Shown here in pieces: positions 15,081-21,101 of a stretch of DNA of 25,931 nt. The DNA lies in the IMG/VR virus record IMGVR_UViG_3300027608_000133, positions 1 through 25,931 of that record. The stretch is one strand, 5' to 3'. This DNA is from a virus. The translations under genes were made by a program, and so were the position numbers. The notes under the pieces were generated by a model, which was not told the origin of the DNA, did not search any database, and saw only the letters and a list, made by a program, of their open reading frames with translations. The stretch's first letter is position 1; each line of letters begins with the position of its first letter.

Positions 15081-15285
15081 CATTGTTTTCTACAGACTTT
15101 ACAGCCTCTTTCATTTGCACAGATCCGCTAATAAATTTACCACTAGCACCCTCACGAATCCAGCCACTAATTCTAAATTCAATTCCATCTACATTAGCAT
15201 TGCCTGTGTAGTCTGGACGTTTAGGATTGTCACCTTTATCGTTCTTAAACAATACAAAAGTATTGGTATTATCATAATCCGCCAT
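15064..15285 (-). CDS. SSB-like small protein with acidic tail
   Basis: 73 residues: NTFVLFKNDKGDNPKRPDYTGNANVDGIEFRISGWIREG..GKFISGSV, a short beta-barrel-like pattern seen in phage DUF736-like or single-stranded DNA-binding proteins. It ends in an acidic tail with a terminal Phe (NNEDVPF), as in SSB proteins that recruit partners. AAGGAG precedes the ATG by six bases. It directly follows the exonuclease and annealing protein genes, which supports a role in recombination or replication. SSB identity is inferred. Confidence 0.6.
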   Translation of the reverse strand: MADYDNTNTFVLFKNDKGDNPKRPDYTGNANVDGIEFRISGWIREGASGKFISGSVQMKEAVKSVENNEDVPF

Positions 15286-15288
15286 ACA

Positions 15289-15837
15289 TTACTCCTTAAT
15301 AAAAATTGGCTTACGTTTCCATCTTACTGGCTCAACATCATCATCAAGAGATTTTAAAAACTCTAATGCTAACGGAGTGTACCATTCAATGAAATCTTTG
15401 TTGCGTTCTACTTTAGTTACTTGTGTTGCATTTGGTGTCCAAACATAAAACCATGCGTATGGTTGGTCACATACTTCAAGCTGTAACTGGACTTGAAAAT
15501 AATATCGTTCTGGTATCTCTGGGTATACTACTTGAGTGAAGGGACACTTCAGCTCAACTGGGATTGAATCAATGAACGCATCTGGGCTGGCTGCAAATGG
15601 CAACTCTGGATGGAGTATTAATTTATTACCAGACTCACAGATAACATCCATTTCTTTTTCAAATTGACTTAATGCTACAGGCTCGTTAGTAACTCCCCAT
15701 TCTGTGGCCTCGTTACCTTCAAATGGAGGGCTACGAAACGTCATGTCCCTCCAAAGTTTTTGCCTCTCGTAAACCGCTGCCCATGCATTACTAGCGGTAA
15801 TACGGTTATGTCTAGCATTGTTTTTTAAATGACTCAT
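15289..15837 (-). CDS. YqaJ-like viral recombination exonuclease
   Basis: 182 residues. The nuclease core has NRITASNAW (11-19), WGVTNEPVAL with Glu52, AASPDAFID with Asp86 and IPVELKCPF with Glu95-x-Lys97, then YFQVQLQLEVC: the usual order of lambda-exonuclease/YqaJ PD-(D/E)xK enzymes. These resect double-stranded DNA 5'-3' for single-strand annealing recombination. The start overlaps the annealing protein stop (ATGA), so the pair is a two-component recombinase. Confidence 0.85.
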   Translation of the reverse strand: MSHLKNNARHNRITASNAWAAVYERQKLWRDMTFRSPPFEGNEATEWGVTNEPVALSQFEKEMDVICESGNKLILHPELPFAASPDAFIDSIPVELKCPFTQVVYPEIPERYYFQVQLQLEVCDQPYAWFYVWTPNATQVTKVERNKDFIEWYTPLALEFLKSLDDDVEPVRWKRKPIFIKE

Positions 15838-16349
15838 GCAGCTTTTCTTAAATCATTAGCAAAGTCACGCAATTTTTCTTGTGCGTATGGACTTAACTTA
15901 TGGAAGGCCTGCTTTAACTCACCAGCCTCATGAGATAAAATTAATTGGCCTTTAATAACTTCAAGATCATCATCTGAAACCTTTTCAATAACTGGGTTAT
16001 TTTGTTGGTGAATAGCATTGAGTACTTCATTAGCACTAGCAAATTCAGTACCACCAATACCAAGACAAGCCAAAGCCCTACCGATAGCAGAAGTTTCACA
16101 ATTTTCCACATAAGATGTGCCATTGATTTGAGATGCCTTTCTAAATTCTTGTGCAAGGCCTGTGGCCACCACACGATTAAGTTCATTTAATACAGTTGCC
16201 TTAATAACACATTGATCTTGATCTAACTGGATCACGTCTGTTGTTAATGCATAATCTTTAAACTGCTCACGAAACTCTTGCACACGAAGTGCAACCGTTT
16301 TGTAATCCTTACCTTTAATATTTACTATACCTTGTTTAGCTGTTGACAT
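15834..16349 (-). CDS. Putative single-strand annealing protein (ERF/Sak-like)
   Basis: 171 residues from the ATG at 16349, six bases after AGGAGG; the GTG one codon upstream is less likely. The N-terminal half has VALRVQEFREQFKDYALTTDVIQ and a strand pair (CVIKATVLNELNRVVATGLAQE). The block YVENCETSAIGRALACLG, then EFASANEV, is typical of phage annealing proteins of the ERF or Sak type. The C terminus is helical and charged. Partnered with the YqaJ exonuclease, it would anneal resected strands. The subfamily is uncertain. Confidence 0.65.
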   Translation of the reverse strand: MSTAKQGIVNIKGKDYKTVALRVQEFREQFKDYALTTDVIQLDQDQCVIKATVLNELNRVVATGLAQEFRKASQINGTSYVENCETSAIGRALACLGIGGTEFASANEVLNAIHQQNNPVIEKVSDDDLEVIKGQLILSHEAGELKQAFHKLSPYAQEKLRDFANDLRKAA

Positions 16350-16431
16350 CACTTTCCTCCTTTTGTTTTTGTTGTTCTAATTGTTCCTGCTCTTGTTGCT
16401 GGTACTGCTGGTAAAACTGTATATCGTCCAT
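16336..16431 (-). CDS. Alternative Gln-rich small frame (31 aa)
   Basis: In another frame than the 56-aa candidate, starting at an ATG with GGAG ten bases upstream: MDDIQFYQQYQQQEQEQ followed by Gln, Lys and Glu. Composition looks natural (Gln-rich coiled coil), more so than the C-terminal half of the overlapping frame. It overlaps the annealing protein start by 14 nt. The two frames together may reflect a frameshift or two overlapping genes. Confidence 0.3.
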   Translation of the reverse strand: MDDIQFYQQYQQQEQEQLEQQKQKEESDVNS

Positions 16432-16519
16432 TTTCTTTTTGCTCCGCTTTATCGTTATCGGCCTTTAACTCATTTGCAGCGGCCTTTAATTCTGCAATAA
16501 TTTTATCTAATGAATTCAT
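16349..16519 (-). CDS. Small coiled-coil hypothetical protein (56 aa)
   Basis: The first half is a regular coiled-coil (SLDKIIAELKAAANELKADN); the second half is Thr/Pro/Lys-rich with a different character. GGAG lies 11 nt upstream of the ATG, which is a bit far. The stop shares one base with the annealing protein ATG (TGATG). An alternative frame at 16336-16431 may be the translated one over the second half. Confidence 0.4.
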   Translation of the reverse strand: MNSLDKIIAELKAAANELKADNDKAEQKENGRYTVLPAVPATRAGTIRTTKTKGGK

Positions 16520-16541
16520 AAATGAAGTAGCTCCAAAATAC

Positions 16542-16597
16542 GACTACAAACCATTTTATACTAGTATGAAACTTTTGTGTAAACTTTTTTTGTAGTC
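16542..16597. repeat. 9-bp inverted repeat flanking the recombination promoter
   Basis: GACTACAAA at 16542-16550 and its exact complement TTTGTAGTC at 16589-16597, separated by 38 nt. One arm lies over the predicted transcription start, the other just upstream of the -35. The layout suggests paired operator half-sites or a looped repressor complex. Confidence 0.6.
16555..16583 (-). promoter_or_regulatory. Sigma70-type promoter for the recombination operon
   Basis: On the - strand, TTTACA (16583-16578), 17-bp spacer, TATAAA (16560-16555): five of six at both hexamers with ideal spacing. It would start near 16548 and read the small coiled-coil gene, annealing protein, exonuclease and SSB-like gene. 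The spacer and -10 contain the palindrome ATACTAGTAT (16558-16567). Confidence 0.65.
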
Positions 16598-16623
16598 TTG
16601 TGTTAGTAATAATTCTGTAAAAC

Positions 16624-16830
16624 CTATCCATTTTTGCCATCCTTAAACTGGTCTGGTGCTATTGTATTCCAAACCTGAAACTCTGGGTCAATAGATTTTG
16701 CAGCTTCCAGTAACTTACTTTGTGTGGCCGATCCAAGCATCCATGCTTTATGATCATCTGAAAAATTATAGTACCAGTCATGGTGTTGAAGATCGTCTAT
16801 GTAACTTTTTAAAATTGTTAATGCGTCCAT
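16624..16830 (-). CDS. Small hypothetical protein (68 aa)
   Basis: Started at the ATG at 16830 because GGAG lies six bases upstream; the longer frame to 16896 runs over the upstream small gene. The sequence LTILKSYIDDLQHHDWYYNFSDDHKAW then SKLLEAAKSIDPEFQVWNTIAP resembles short phage proteins with the pattern 'DWYYxxSDDHxxW', whose function is unknown to me. It is in the leftward early block just below the divergent region. Confidence 0.6.
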   Translation of the reverse strand: MDALTILKSYIDDLQHHDWYYNFSDDHKAWMLGSATQSKLLEAAKSIDPEFQVWNTIAPDQFKDGKNG

Positions 16831-16831
16831 G

Positions 16832-16936
16832 TTATGCTCCAAAGTATTTACTAAATGTTGGAAGAAGATAATAAAGCCATAAAGCCAAATAAGCATAAAA
16901 AGCTATTACTGTTATAATTATTCCTTTTGTTTTCAT
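16832..16936 (-). CDS. Tiny membrane protein (34 aa)
   Basis: A short frame with a near-ideal site (GGAGCTTGAA then ATG). It is almost wholly hydrophobic and aromatic (GIIITVIAFYAYLALWLYYL) with a basic start (MKTK), so the N terminus is probably cytoplasmic. The stop is separated by one base from the next ATG. It would be the first protein made from the leftward promoter at the divergent region. Confidence 0.55.
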   Translation of the reverse strand: MKTKGIIITVIAFYAYLALWLYYLLPTFSKYFGA

Positions 16937-16969
16937 TTCAAGCTCCTTAATAAACGTTGATATGGTTAT

Positions 16970-16995
16970 ATTATATATTTGGTAAAAGATGTCAA
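16970..16995 (-). promoter_or_regulatory. Leftward promoter in divergent region
   Basis: On the - strand a perfect TTGACA (16995-16990) is followed by overlapping -10-like hexamers: TAATAT at a 16-bp spacing and TATAAT at 14 bp. The sequence is plausible as an early promoter for the two small genes below, though the best hexamer and best spacing do not coincide. Confidence 0.5.
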
Positions 16996-17000
16996 GCATT

Positions 17001-17033
17001 ATTTATATAATATTTATATAATATTTATATTAA
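17001..17033. repeat. Tandem 11-bp AT repeats in the divergent region
   Basis: ATTTATATAAT occurs at 17001-17011 and 17012-17022, with a third degenerate copy ATTTATATTAA at 17023-17033. The period is about one helical turn. It may be a DNA-unwinding element, a curved operator array or overlapping -10 sites between the leftward and rightward operons. Confidence 0.6.
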
Positions 17034-17057
17034 ATTCTCTTGCTTTTCTTAAAAAAG

Positions 17058-17087
17058 CGTGATAGTGTCCATTTTCTCACTATTACG
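17058..17087 (+). promoter_or_regulatory. Hairpin/operator at the replication operon ribosome site
   Basis: CGTGATAGTG (17058-17067) and CACTATTACG (17078-17087) form a 10-bp stem with one G-U pair and a 10-nt loop. Its 3' edge touches the GGAGG ribosome site at 17087-17091. It could be a repressor operator or an RNA switch controlling the first replication gene. Confidence 0.5.
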
Positions 17088-17095
17088 GAGGATTT

Positions 17096-17488
17096 ATGAG
17101 GATACGCAACTGGGGTAAATTTCAGCATTTCAAGAACAAAACATCTATGGTCTGGTTCAAGGTTTACGGTAGGGACATCATTAATGACCCAGATTGGCAC
17201 GAGTTAAGTTCAGACCAAAAGGCCACACTTTTTGAACTTTGGTGTTTGGCTTCAGAAAAGAACGGTGAGCTCCCAGATCTTAAAAAATTATGCTTTAGGC
17301 TGCACAAGGATAAAGAGTATGTGCAGGATATGTTAATCTCTCTATACACTTGGTTTGAGGGCGATCCAGTCAATTCTATATGCAAAGAGTATACGGAGTA
17401 TGCTAGAGAGAAGAGAATAGAAGAAGAGAAGATAGGATATGAGAAGAGAGAAGATGAGAAGATAACCTTTATAAAGGATATAGCATGA
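17096..17488 (+). CDS. Replication-initiation-type protein (phage replisome N-terminal domain)
   Basis: 130 residues. MRIRNWGKFQHFKNKTSMVWFKVY and then DPDWHELSSDQKATLFELWCLASEKNGELPD form the winged-helix pattern of phage replication-organiser N-terminal domains (WxKFQHxKxK, then L..DQ...LF.LW..AS...G.LP). The C terminus is a highly charged Glu/Lys/Arg helix. It may bind the origin and recruit the helicase. The frame begins the rightward early operon after a GGAGG site, and its stop overlaps the primase ATG by 4 nt. Confidence 0.65.
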   Translation: MRIRNWGKFQHFKNKTSMVWFKVYGRDIINDPDWHELSSDQKATLFELWCLASEKNGELPDLKKLCFRLHKDKEYVQDMLISLYTWFEGDPVNSICKEYTEYAREKRIEEEKIGYEKREDEKITFIKDIA

Positions 17489-17895
17489 ACATTTATGAGT
17501 TTATTGGCCACTTTGAAAAGTCTTATAAGTCTGGTAAGGACGAGTACCAATGTATATGCCCAGCCCATGACGATAGAACAGCATCGCTAGGGGTTAAGGA
17601 ACTGCCAGATGGTAGAATTCTTATTAACTGCTTTGCAGGATGTGCAGCCAATGATATACTTGGTGCTGTTGGATTAACTTTTGATGATATTGTGCCTCAA
17701 CGTATTGGTGACTTTAAGCCAGTATCAAAACCATTTAATCCTTATTCTGTTTTAAAATCTATCTCTAATGAAACATTACTTGTAGCTCTGGCCGCTATAG
17801 ATATTGCTAATGGGAAAAAGCTACCGCTAGAAGATCACGATAGACTAATGGTGGCATCACAAAGATTGAGAAAGGCCTACGACTTATGTCATTAG
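17485..17895 (+). CDS. Stand-alone primase-type zinc-binding domain (CHC2)
   Basis: 136 residues. YQCICPAHDDRTASLGV (Cys25, His28) and ILINCFAGCAANDILGAVGL (Cys49, Cys53) make the zinc-binding domain seen at the N terminus of DnaG, T7 gp4 and phage primases, which reads the template for primer start. The rest is helical (SVLKSISNETLLVALAAIDIA; LMVASQRLRKAY) without a TOPRIM motif. It overlaps the helicase gene by 10 nt, so it is probably a split primase-helicase. Confidence 0.75.
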   Translation: MNIYEFIGHFEKSYKSGKDEYQCICPAHDDRTASLGVKELPDGRILINCFAGCAANDILGAVGLTFDDIVPQRIGDFKPVSKPFNPYSVLKSISNETLLVALAAIDIANGKKLPLEDHDRLMVASQRLRKAYDLCH

Positions 17896-18797
17896 AAGAA
17901 AAAGTACAGAACCTCATTGTTGATGAGGATAAAATTAAAAATTATTTTTTTAGAAGGGATAGCGATGAATACCGTAAAATTAAGAGTCCAGATACTTTTA
18001 TTGAATCTACTATTGGATACTTCTCTGGCGAGATACAAAGCGGTGCGTATCTTCCGTTTGATAAAGCAGAAAATTTCAGACTTCGTTTAGGGGAGAGTAC
18101 AGCGTGGTACGGCTACAGCGGTCATGGCAAAAGTGCATTATTGAGCTATATAACATTAAAATTACTTGAGAACTACAAAGTAATGATATGTTCTTTTGAG
18201 ATGTCATGCAGAAGTACATTGGCCAGATACATTCGTCAATCAGTAGGTACTAGCGAACCAACAGAGGCTGCGATAACAAAATTCTGCACAGATGCAACTG
18301 GTAAATTATTTTTGTACGATCAGTTAGGTAGCACAAATCCAACAGCAGTATTATCAGTTATTTATTACGGAGCCGAACAGCATGGTATAAAGCATTTTGT
18401 GGTAGATAGTTTAATGAAGTGCTCTATTAATGAAGATGATTACAATGGCCAGAAGAAGTTTGTTGATCAGCTTTGTATTGCTGCACGAGATTTAAATATT
18501 CACATTCACTTAATCTGTCATTCCAGAAAAACAGTAGACGAAAGCACTCATATTCCAAGTAAGTTTGACGTGGCAGGTTCTGCAACGATTACTAATTTAG
18601 TGGATAATTGTGTCAGTATTTACAGAAACCGAAAAAAAGAAAAAGACATAATGGAAGGTAAACTTTCTGAAGAGGATGCAAAGATTATTCCAGATGGATT
18701 CATGGCTGTGAATAAGCAGAGGCATTTTGAGTGGGAAGGATCTGTACCGTTATGGTTTCAACCAAAATCATTACGTTATAGGGACAGGCCACTATGA
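17886..18797 (+). CDS. RecA-fold replicative helicase (DnaB/T7 gp4 type)
   Basis: 303 residues. Walker A is GYSGHGKS (76-83), followed by CSFEMS (102-107; Glu105), Walker B FVVDSL (171-176) and HLICHSRK (208-215), the usual order of motifs H1, H1a, H2 and H3 in DnaB/T7 gp4 helicases. It would unwind DNA 5'-3' at the fork. No primase domain is fused; the zinc part is encoded by the gene before. The C terminus RYRDRPL overlaps the next ATG by 4 nt. Confidence 0.8.
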   Translation: MSLEEKVQNLIVDEDKIKNYFFRRDSDEYRKIKSPDTFIESTIGYFSGEIQSGAYLPFDKAENFRLRLGESTAWYGYSGHGKSALLSYITLKLLENYKVMICSFEMSCRSTLARYIRQSVGTSEPTEAAITKFCTDATGKLFLYDQLGSTNPTAVLSVIYYGAEQHGIKHFVVDSLMKCSINEDDYNGQKKFVDQLCIAARDLNIHIHLICHSRKTVDESTHIPSKFDVAGSATITNLVDNCVSIYRNRKKEKDIMEGKLSEEDAKIIPDGFMAVNKQRHFEWEGSVPLWFQPKSLRYRDRPL

Positions 18798-18973
18798 ACT
18801 ATAAAACAACTGAATGGTTTAAATTCTTTGACATTGATGAAGAAGGAAAACATTTATCAACTACTGAATGGAAGGTAACATTAAAAAATGGAATGGTTTA
18901 TAAATCTACTAACTGGAGCAAAAAGTATGAGGATAACAAAACACAACAAGGAAATGGCCATAGCAAAAATTAG
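18794..18973 (+). CDS. Small hypothetical protein (59 aa)
   Basis: Begins with the ATGA overlap at the helicase stop. EWFKFFDIDEEGKHLSTTEW followed by KVTLKNGMVYKST looks like a small beta-rich domain. The last 15 residues overlap the next gene in another frame, so the true end may be shared. No family recognised. Confidence 0.45.
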   Translation: MNYKTTEWFKFFDIDEEGKHLSTTEWKVTLKNGMVYKSTNWSKKYEDNKTQQGNGHSKN

Positions 18974-19292
18974 TGGACATGACTTTGAAGTAAACGGTGA
19001 TCTTGAATTAGATAAATTTAAAAGTAAACGCAGCAACTCTCAAAATGATTTGTACTGGGCAATGCTTAAAGAGATTGGTGATTACTGTGGGTACTCATCT
19101 GAAGAGTTGCATGATATGTTTAGATTTAAATATCTTTCAGAAAAAAAGACAGTTGCAGGATCTGAAATATATGCTATAAAGAGTACTACGTCTTTAAATG
19201 TTGATGACTTTAAAAAATACATTACTGACATTCAACGATTTGCTATAGAACTAGGATTCCATTTTGACCAAAGCAGAGAGGCAGCACTATGA
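18927..19292 (+). CDS. NinB-like / phage recombination protein
   Basis: 121 residues from the ATG at 18927 (GGAG eight bases upstream); a longer frame from 18888 has no site. The phrase KSKRSNSQNDLYWAMLKEIG then GYSSEELHDMFRFKYLS then STTSLNVDDFKKYITDIQRFA is the pattern 'RS..QN.LYW.....' of NinB-like proteins in phage recombination regions. It might act in annealing or Holliday-junction steps, together with the HNH protein downstream; that pairing recalls lambda NinB-NinG/Ref. Confidence 0.6.
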   Translation: MRITKHNKEMAIAKISGHDFEVNGDLELDKFKSKRSNSQNDLYWAMLKEIGDYCGYSSEELHDMFRFKYLSEKKTVAGSEIYAIKSTTSLNVDDFKKYITDIQRFAIELGFHFDQSREAAL

Positions 19293-19545
19293 TAAGTTAT
19301 CTCAATTGGGTTGCATTGTTTGTTTAAGAGAAGGTCATGGTTATTCACCGCCACACATACATCACTTACGTCACAACATGGGAATGGGTATGCGTAATAA
19401 TTTCATGAACGCAATTCCATTGTGCCCTCTACATCACCAGCATGGTGGGCATGGTGTAGCACTTCATGCAGGACAAGAAACATTTGAAAGTAAATTTGGT
19501 ACAGAAGAAGAGTTACTTGCTGATACACTAGGTAGAATTAAATGA
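19264..19545 (+). CDS. Ref-like HNH-type nuclease
   Basis: 93 residues, TTG start with AGGA eight bases upstream. Cys17-x-x-Cys20, PPHIHHLR (His31, His33, His34), NAIPLCPLHHQHGGHG (Cys54, His57, His58) and the end FESKFGTEEELL match the Ref family of RecA-dependent HNH nucleases in phages. It would make single-stranded or DNA-bound cuts in recombination. It overlaps its upstream gene by 29 nt and the next one by 4 nt (ATGA). Confidence 0.75.
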   Translation: MTKAERQHYDKLSQLGCIVCLREGHGYSPPHIHHLRHNMGMGMRNNFMNAIPLCPLHHQHGGHGVALHAGQETFESKFGTEEELLADTLGRIK

Positions 19546-20097
19546 TAGCTGTTTTATTTGCAAGAGATGATAGTCGTTATAAAGATTTTAATATGTATGA
19601 TGTATATGACATTGATCGCGATGCTAGAACATTTTGTAAAAAAATGCCTGTCATAGCTCATCCACCATGTAGAGCTTGGGGTATGTTATCTCACATGGCC
19701 AATCCAAGAGAAGGTGAAAAGCAATTAGCTTATTTAGCATTAGCTCAAGTAAGACTTAATGGTGGCATATTAGAACATCCTGCTGGCAGTCGTTTATGGA
19801 AAGAAGCACCATTACCTTTGGCGGGGGGGGGGGGAAGATGAATTTGGTGGATTCACAATTGAGATTGACCAATTTGACTTCGGCCATGTTGCACACAAAA
19901 ATACTAAACTTTATGTTTGTGGAATAGCTAAAGATAATTTACCAGCAATGCCACCTAAAAATTTATCATCTACAGACAGATCAATATGTGGTAATGTTAA
20001 AGGAACAAAACGCTGCACACAGTACCAACGTGAATATACACCAGACAATTTAATTATATGGATGACTACAGTATGCGAAAGGATAAATAATGGGTAA
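19542..20097 (+). pseudogene. Conserved phage gene broken at a run of 12 G (possible phase-variable gene)
   Basis: The first frame encodes AVLFARDDSRYKDFNMYDVYD, then VIAHPPCRAWGMLSHMANP, EGEKQLAYLALAQVRLNGGILEHPA, and ends at a TGA at 19839-19841 just after the G run. The homologous continuation lies one frame over: EDEFGGFTIEIDQFDFGHVAHK, then LYVCGIAKDNLPAMPP, ending at the TAA at 20095-20097. With 11 or 14 G the two halves would fuse into one protein of about 184 residues. The family (HPPCRxW...GGxLEHPA) is common in phages but its function is unknown to me. Slippage of the tract would switch the gene on or off, unless this is a sequencing error. Confidence 0.65.
19823..19834 (+). repeat. 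Homopolymer of 12 G
   Basis: Twelve consecutive G in an AT-rich genome, inside a coding sequence and exactly where the reading frame breaks. Such tracts are classic slipped-strand mispairing sites; a homopolymer sequencing or assembly error is the main alternative. Confidence 0.9.
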
Positions 20098-20341
20098 GGG
20101 TTCTACAAGAAGGCCATTGTTAATACCTGAACAAGAGGTAGCAGACAATTGGAATAAAATTTTTAAAAAAGATTACGAGTACCAATGCAATAAAAGTAAT
20201 GGTGAAATTGAAAAAAGATTTTTAGATGGAATAAGTAAACCTAACGAGGAACAATTTAATGGCAATGTCACCAACACAAGTAGCACTTGCAAGGATGAAG
20301 AAGCAAAACTACCCACTAGTACAGGTAGTGGAAACATTTAA
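20090..20341 (+). CDS. Conserved small phage protein (GKGSTRRP type)
   Basis: 83 residues. The start MGKGSTRRPLLIPEQEVADNW is a pattern found in many phages: a basic N terminus and 'ADNWDxIF'-like helix, with unknown function. The end (VTNTSSTCKDEEAKLPTSTGSGNI) is low-complexity and overlaps the next gene by 83 nt, so the last third may be a read-through of a lost stop. It overlaps the preceding broken gene by 8 nt. Confidence 0.55.
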   Translation: MGKGSTRRPLLIPEQEVADNWNKIFKKDYEYQCNKSNGEIEKRFLDGISKPNEEQFNGNVTNTSSTCKDEEAKLPTSTGSGNI

Positions 20342-20579
20342 CTTCCACGCAGGAGTTCGCAAAGACCTCTTTACGTTTATTGATATCCTTGCTATAACAG
20401 AAGAAGGCCAAGTAGTAGCGGTACAGGTCACATCAAAGAGCAACATGGGTGCACGCATAAAAAAGATAGCTGATAGTGAATCAGTTAAGTATGTACGCAA
20501 GGCAGGATGGAAGATACTTGTATGGGGTACATACAAACAAAACAACCGTTGGCAAATAAAAGAAGTGGATGTTTCTTAA
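20259..20579 (+). CDS. Conserved phage nuclease-like protein (PD-(D/E)xK/VRR-type)
   Basis: 106 residues. MSPTQVALARMKKQNYPLVQVVETFN, then RKDLFTFIDILAIT (Asp36, Asp42), then VVAVQVTSKSNMGARIKKI and YVRKAGWKILVWGTY match a small phage nuclease-fold family with a D...QxTS core (Q in place of the usual E). It may be an endonuclease or a catalytically altered version. GAGGAAC nine bases before the ATG supports this start. Coupled to the next gene (TAATG). Confidence 0.65.
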   Translation: MAMSPTQVALARMKKQNYPLVQVVETFNFHAGVRKDLFTFIDILAITEEGQVVAVQVTSKSNMGARIKKIADSESVKYVRKAGWKILVWGTYKQNNRWQIKEVDVS

Positions 20580-20971
20580 TGTCAAACAGAATAAGAAAAT
20601 TATATTTAGTTGACGGTAAAGAAGTAAACGTTACTCAATTAAGAGAATTAATTGTTAATGCTGTAGGTGATGATAAAGTAACATCTGCTGAAATATGTAA
20701 AAGAATTAATGCAGAATATAGTCATATCAAAAGTGCAATTGCTACTATGGTTACATATAAATTTTTAAGTTCATCTGGAAATAAAGGTAATACAATTTAC
20801 TTTATTAAGAGTTTATGTTTTCTTCAAAACATATTTCATCCAATGCCAAATTTTGAAGGTAAAATTATTGGAGTGTATAAACACACAGAAGATAAACAAA
20901 AACATAATGATCAAAGGCTGTTGCATACAGAAAGTTTTAACGCAAGTGTATTATATTATTTAGAGGATTAG
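20579..20971 (+). CDS. Winged-helix putative DNA-binding protein
   Basis: 130 residues from the ATG at 20579 that overlaps the upstream stop by one base. VTQLRELIVNAVGDDKVTSAEICKRIN then HIKSAIATMVTYKFLSSSGNKGNTIYF reads as a winged helix: a helix-turn-helix followed by a wing. The C-terminal half is less conserved in character. It may regulate transcription; it precedes the Q-like gene by a small frame. Confidence 0.55.
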   Translation: MSNRIRKLYLVDGKEVNVTQLRELIVNAVGDDKVTSAEICKRINAEYSHIKSAIATMVTYKFLSSSGNKGNTIYFIKSLCFLQNIFHPMPNFEGKIIGVYKHTEDKQKHNDQRLLHTESFNASVLYYLED

Positions 20972-20972
20972 C

Positions 20973-21101
20973 ATGGGCCCATTAACAGACGAACAAATAT
21001 TAAAAGCATTTAGGGATAGCATTGGAAATTTGGGTGGCCTGTCAACTATTGAGAAGGTATTGTTATTTGCAAGATTAATTGAAAAGGAAGTGTCTAAATG
21101 A
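20973..21101 (+). CDS. Small helical hypothetical protein (42 aa)
   Basis: AGAGG lies just upstream of the ATG and the stop overlaps the next ATG by 4 nt (ATGA). The product is a helix-loop-helix (TDEQILKAFRDSIGNLGGL; EKVLLFARLIEKEV). No family recognised; overlap and site support translation. Confidence 0.55.
   Translation: MGPLTDEQILKAFRDSIGNLGGLSTIEKVLLFARLIEKEVSK

Noticed and set aside
14386-16190. + strand frames 14386-14586, 15115-15357, 16002-16190 and - strand 15941-16186
   Set aside because: All lie across SleB, SSB-like, exonuclease or annealing genes and have no plausible motifs or sites.
17164-17568. 134-aa - strand frame
   Set aside because: Shadow of the replication-initiation and primase genes; Ser/Leu-rich without family pattern.
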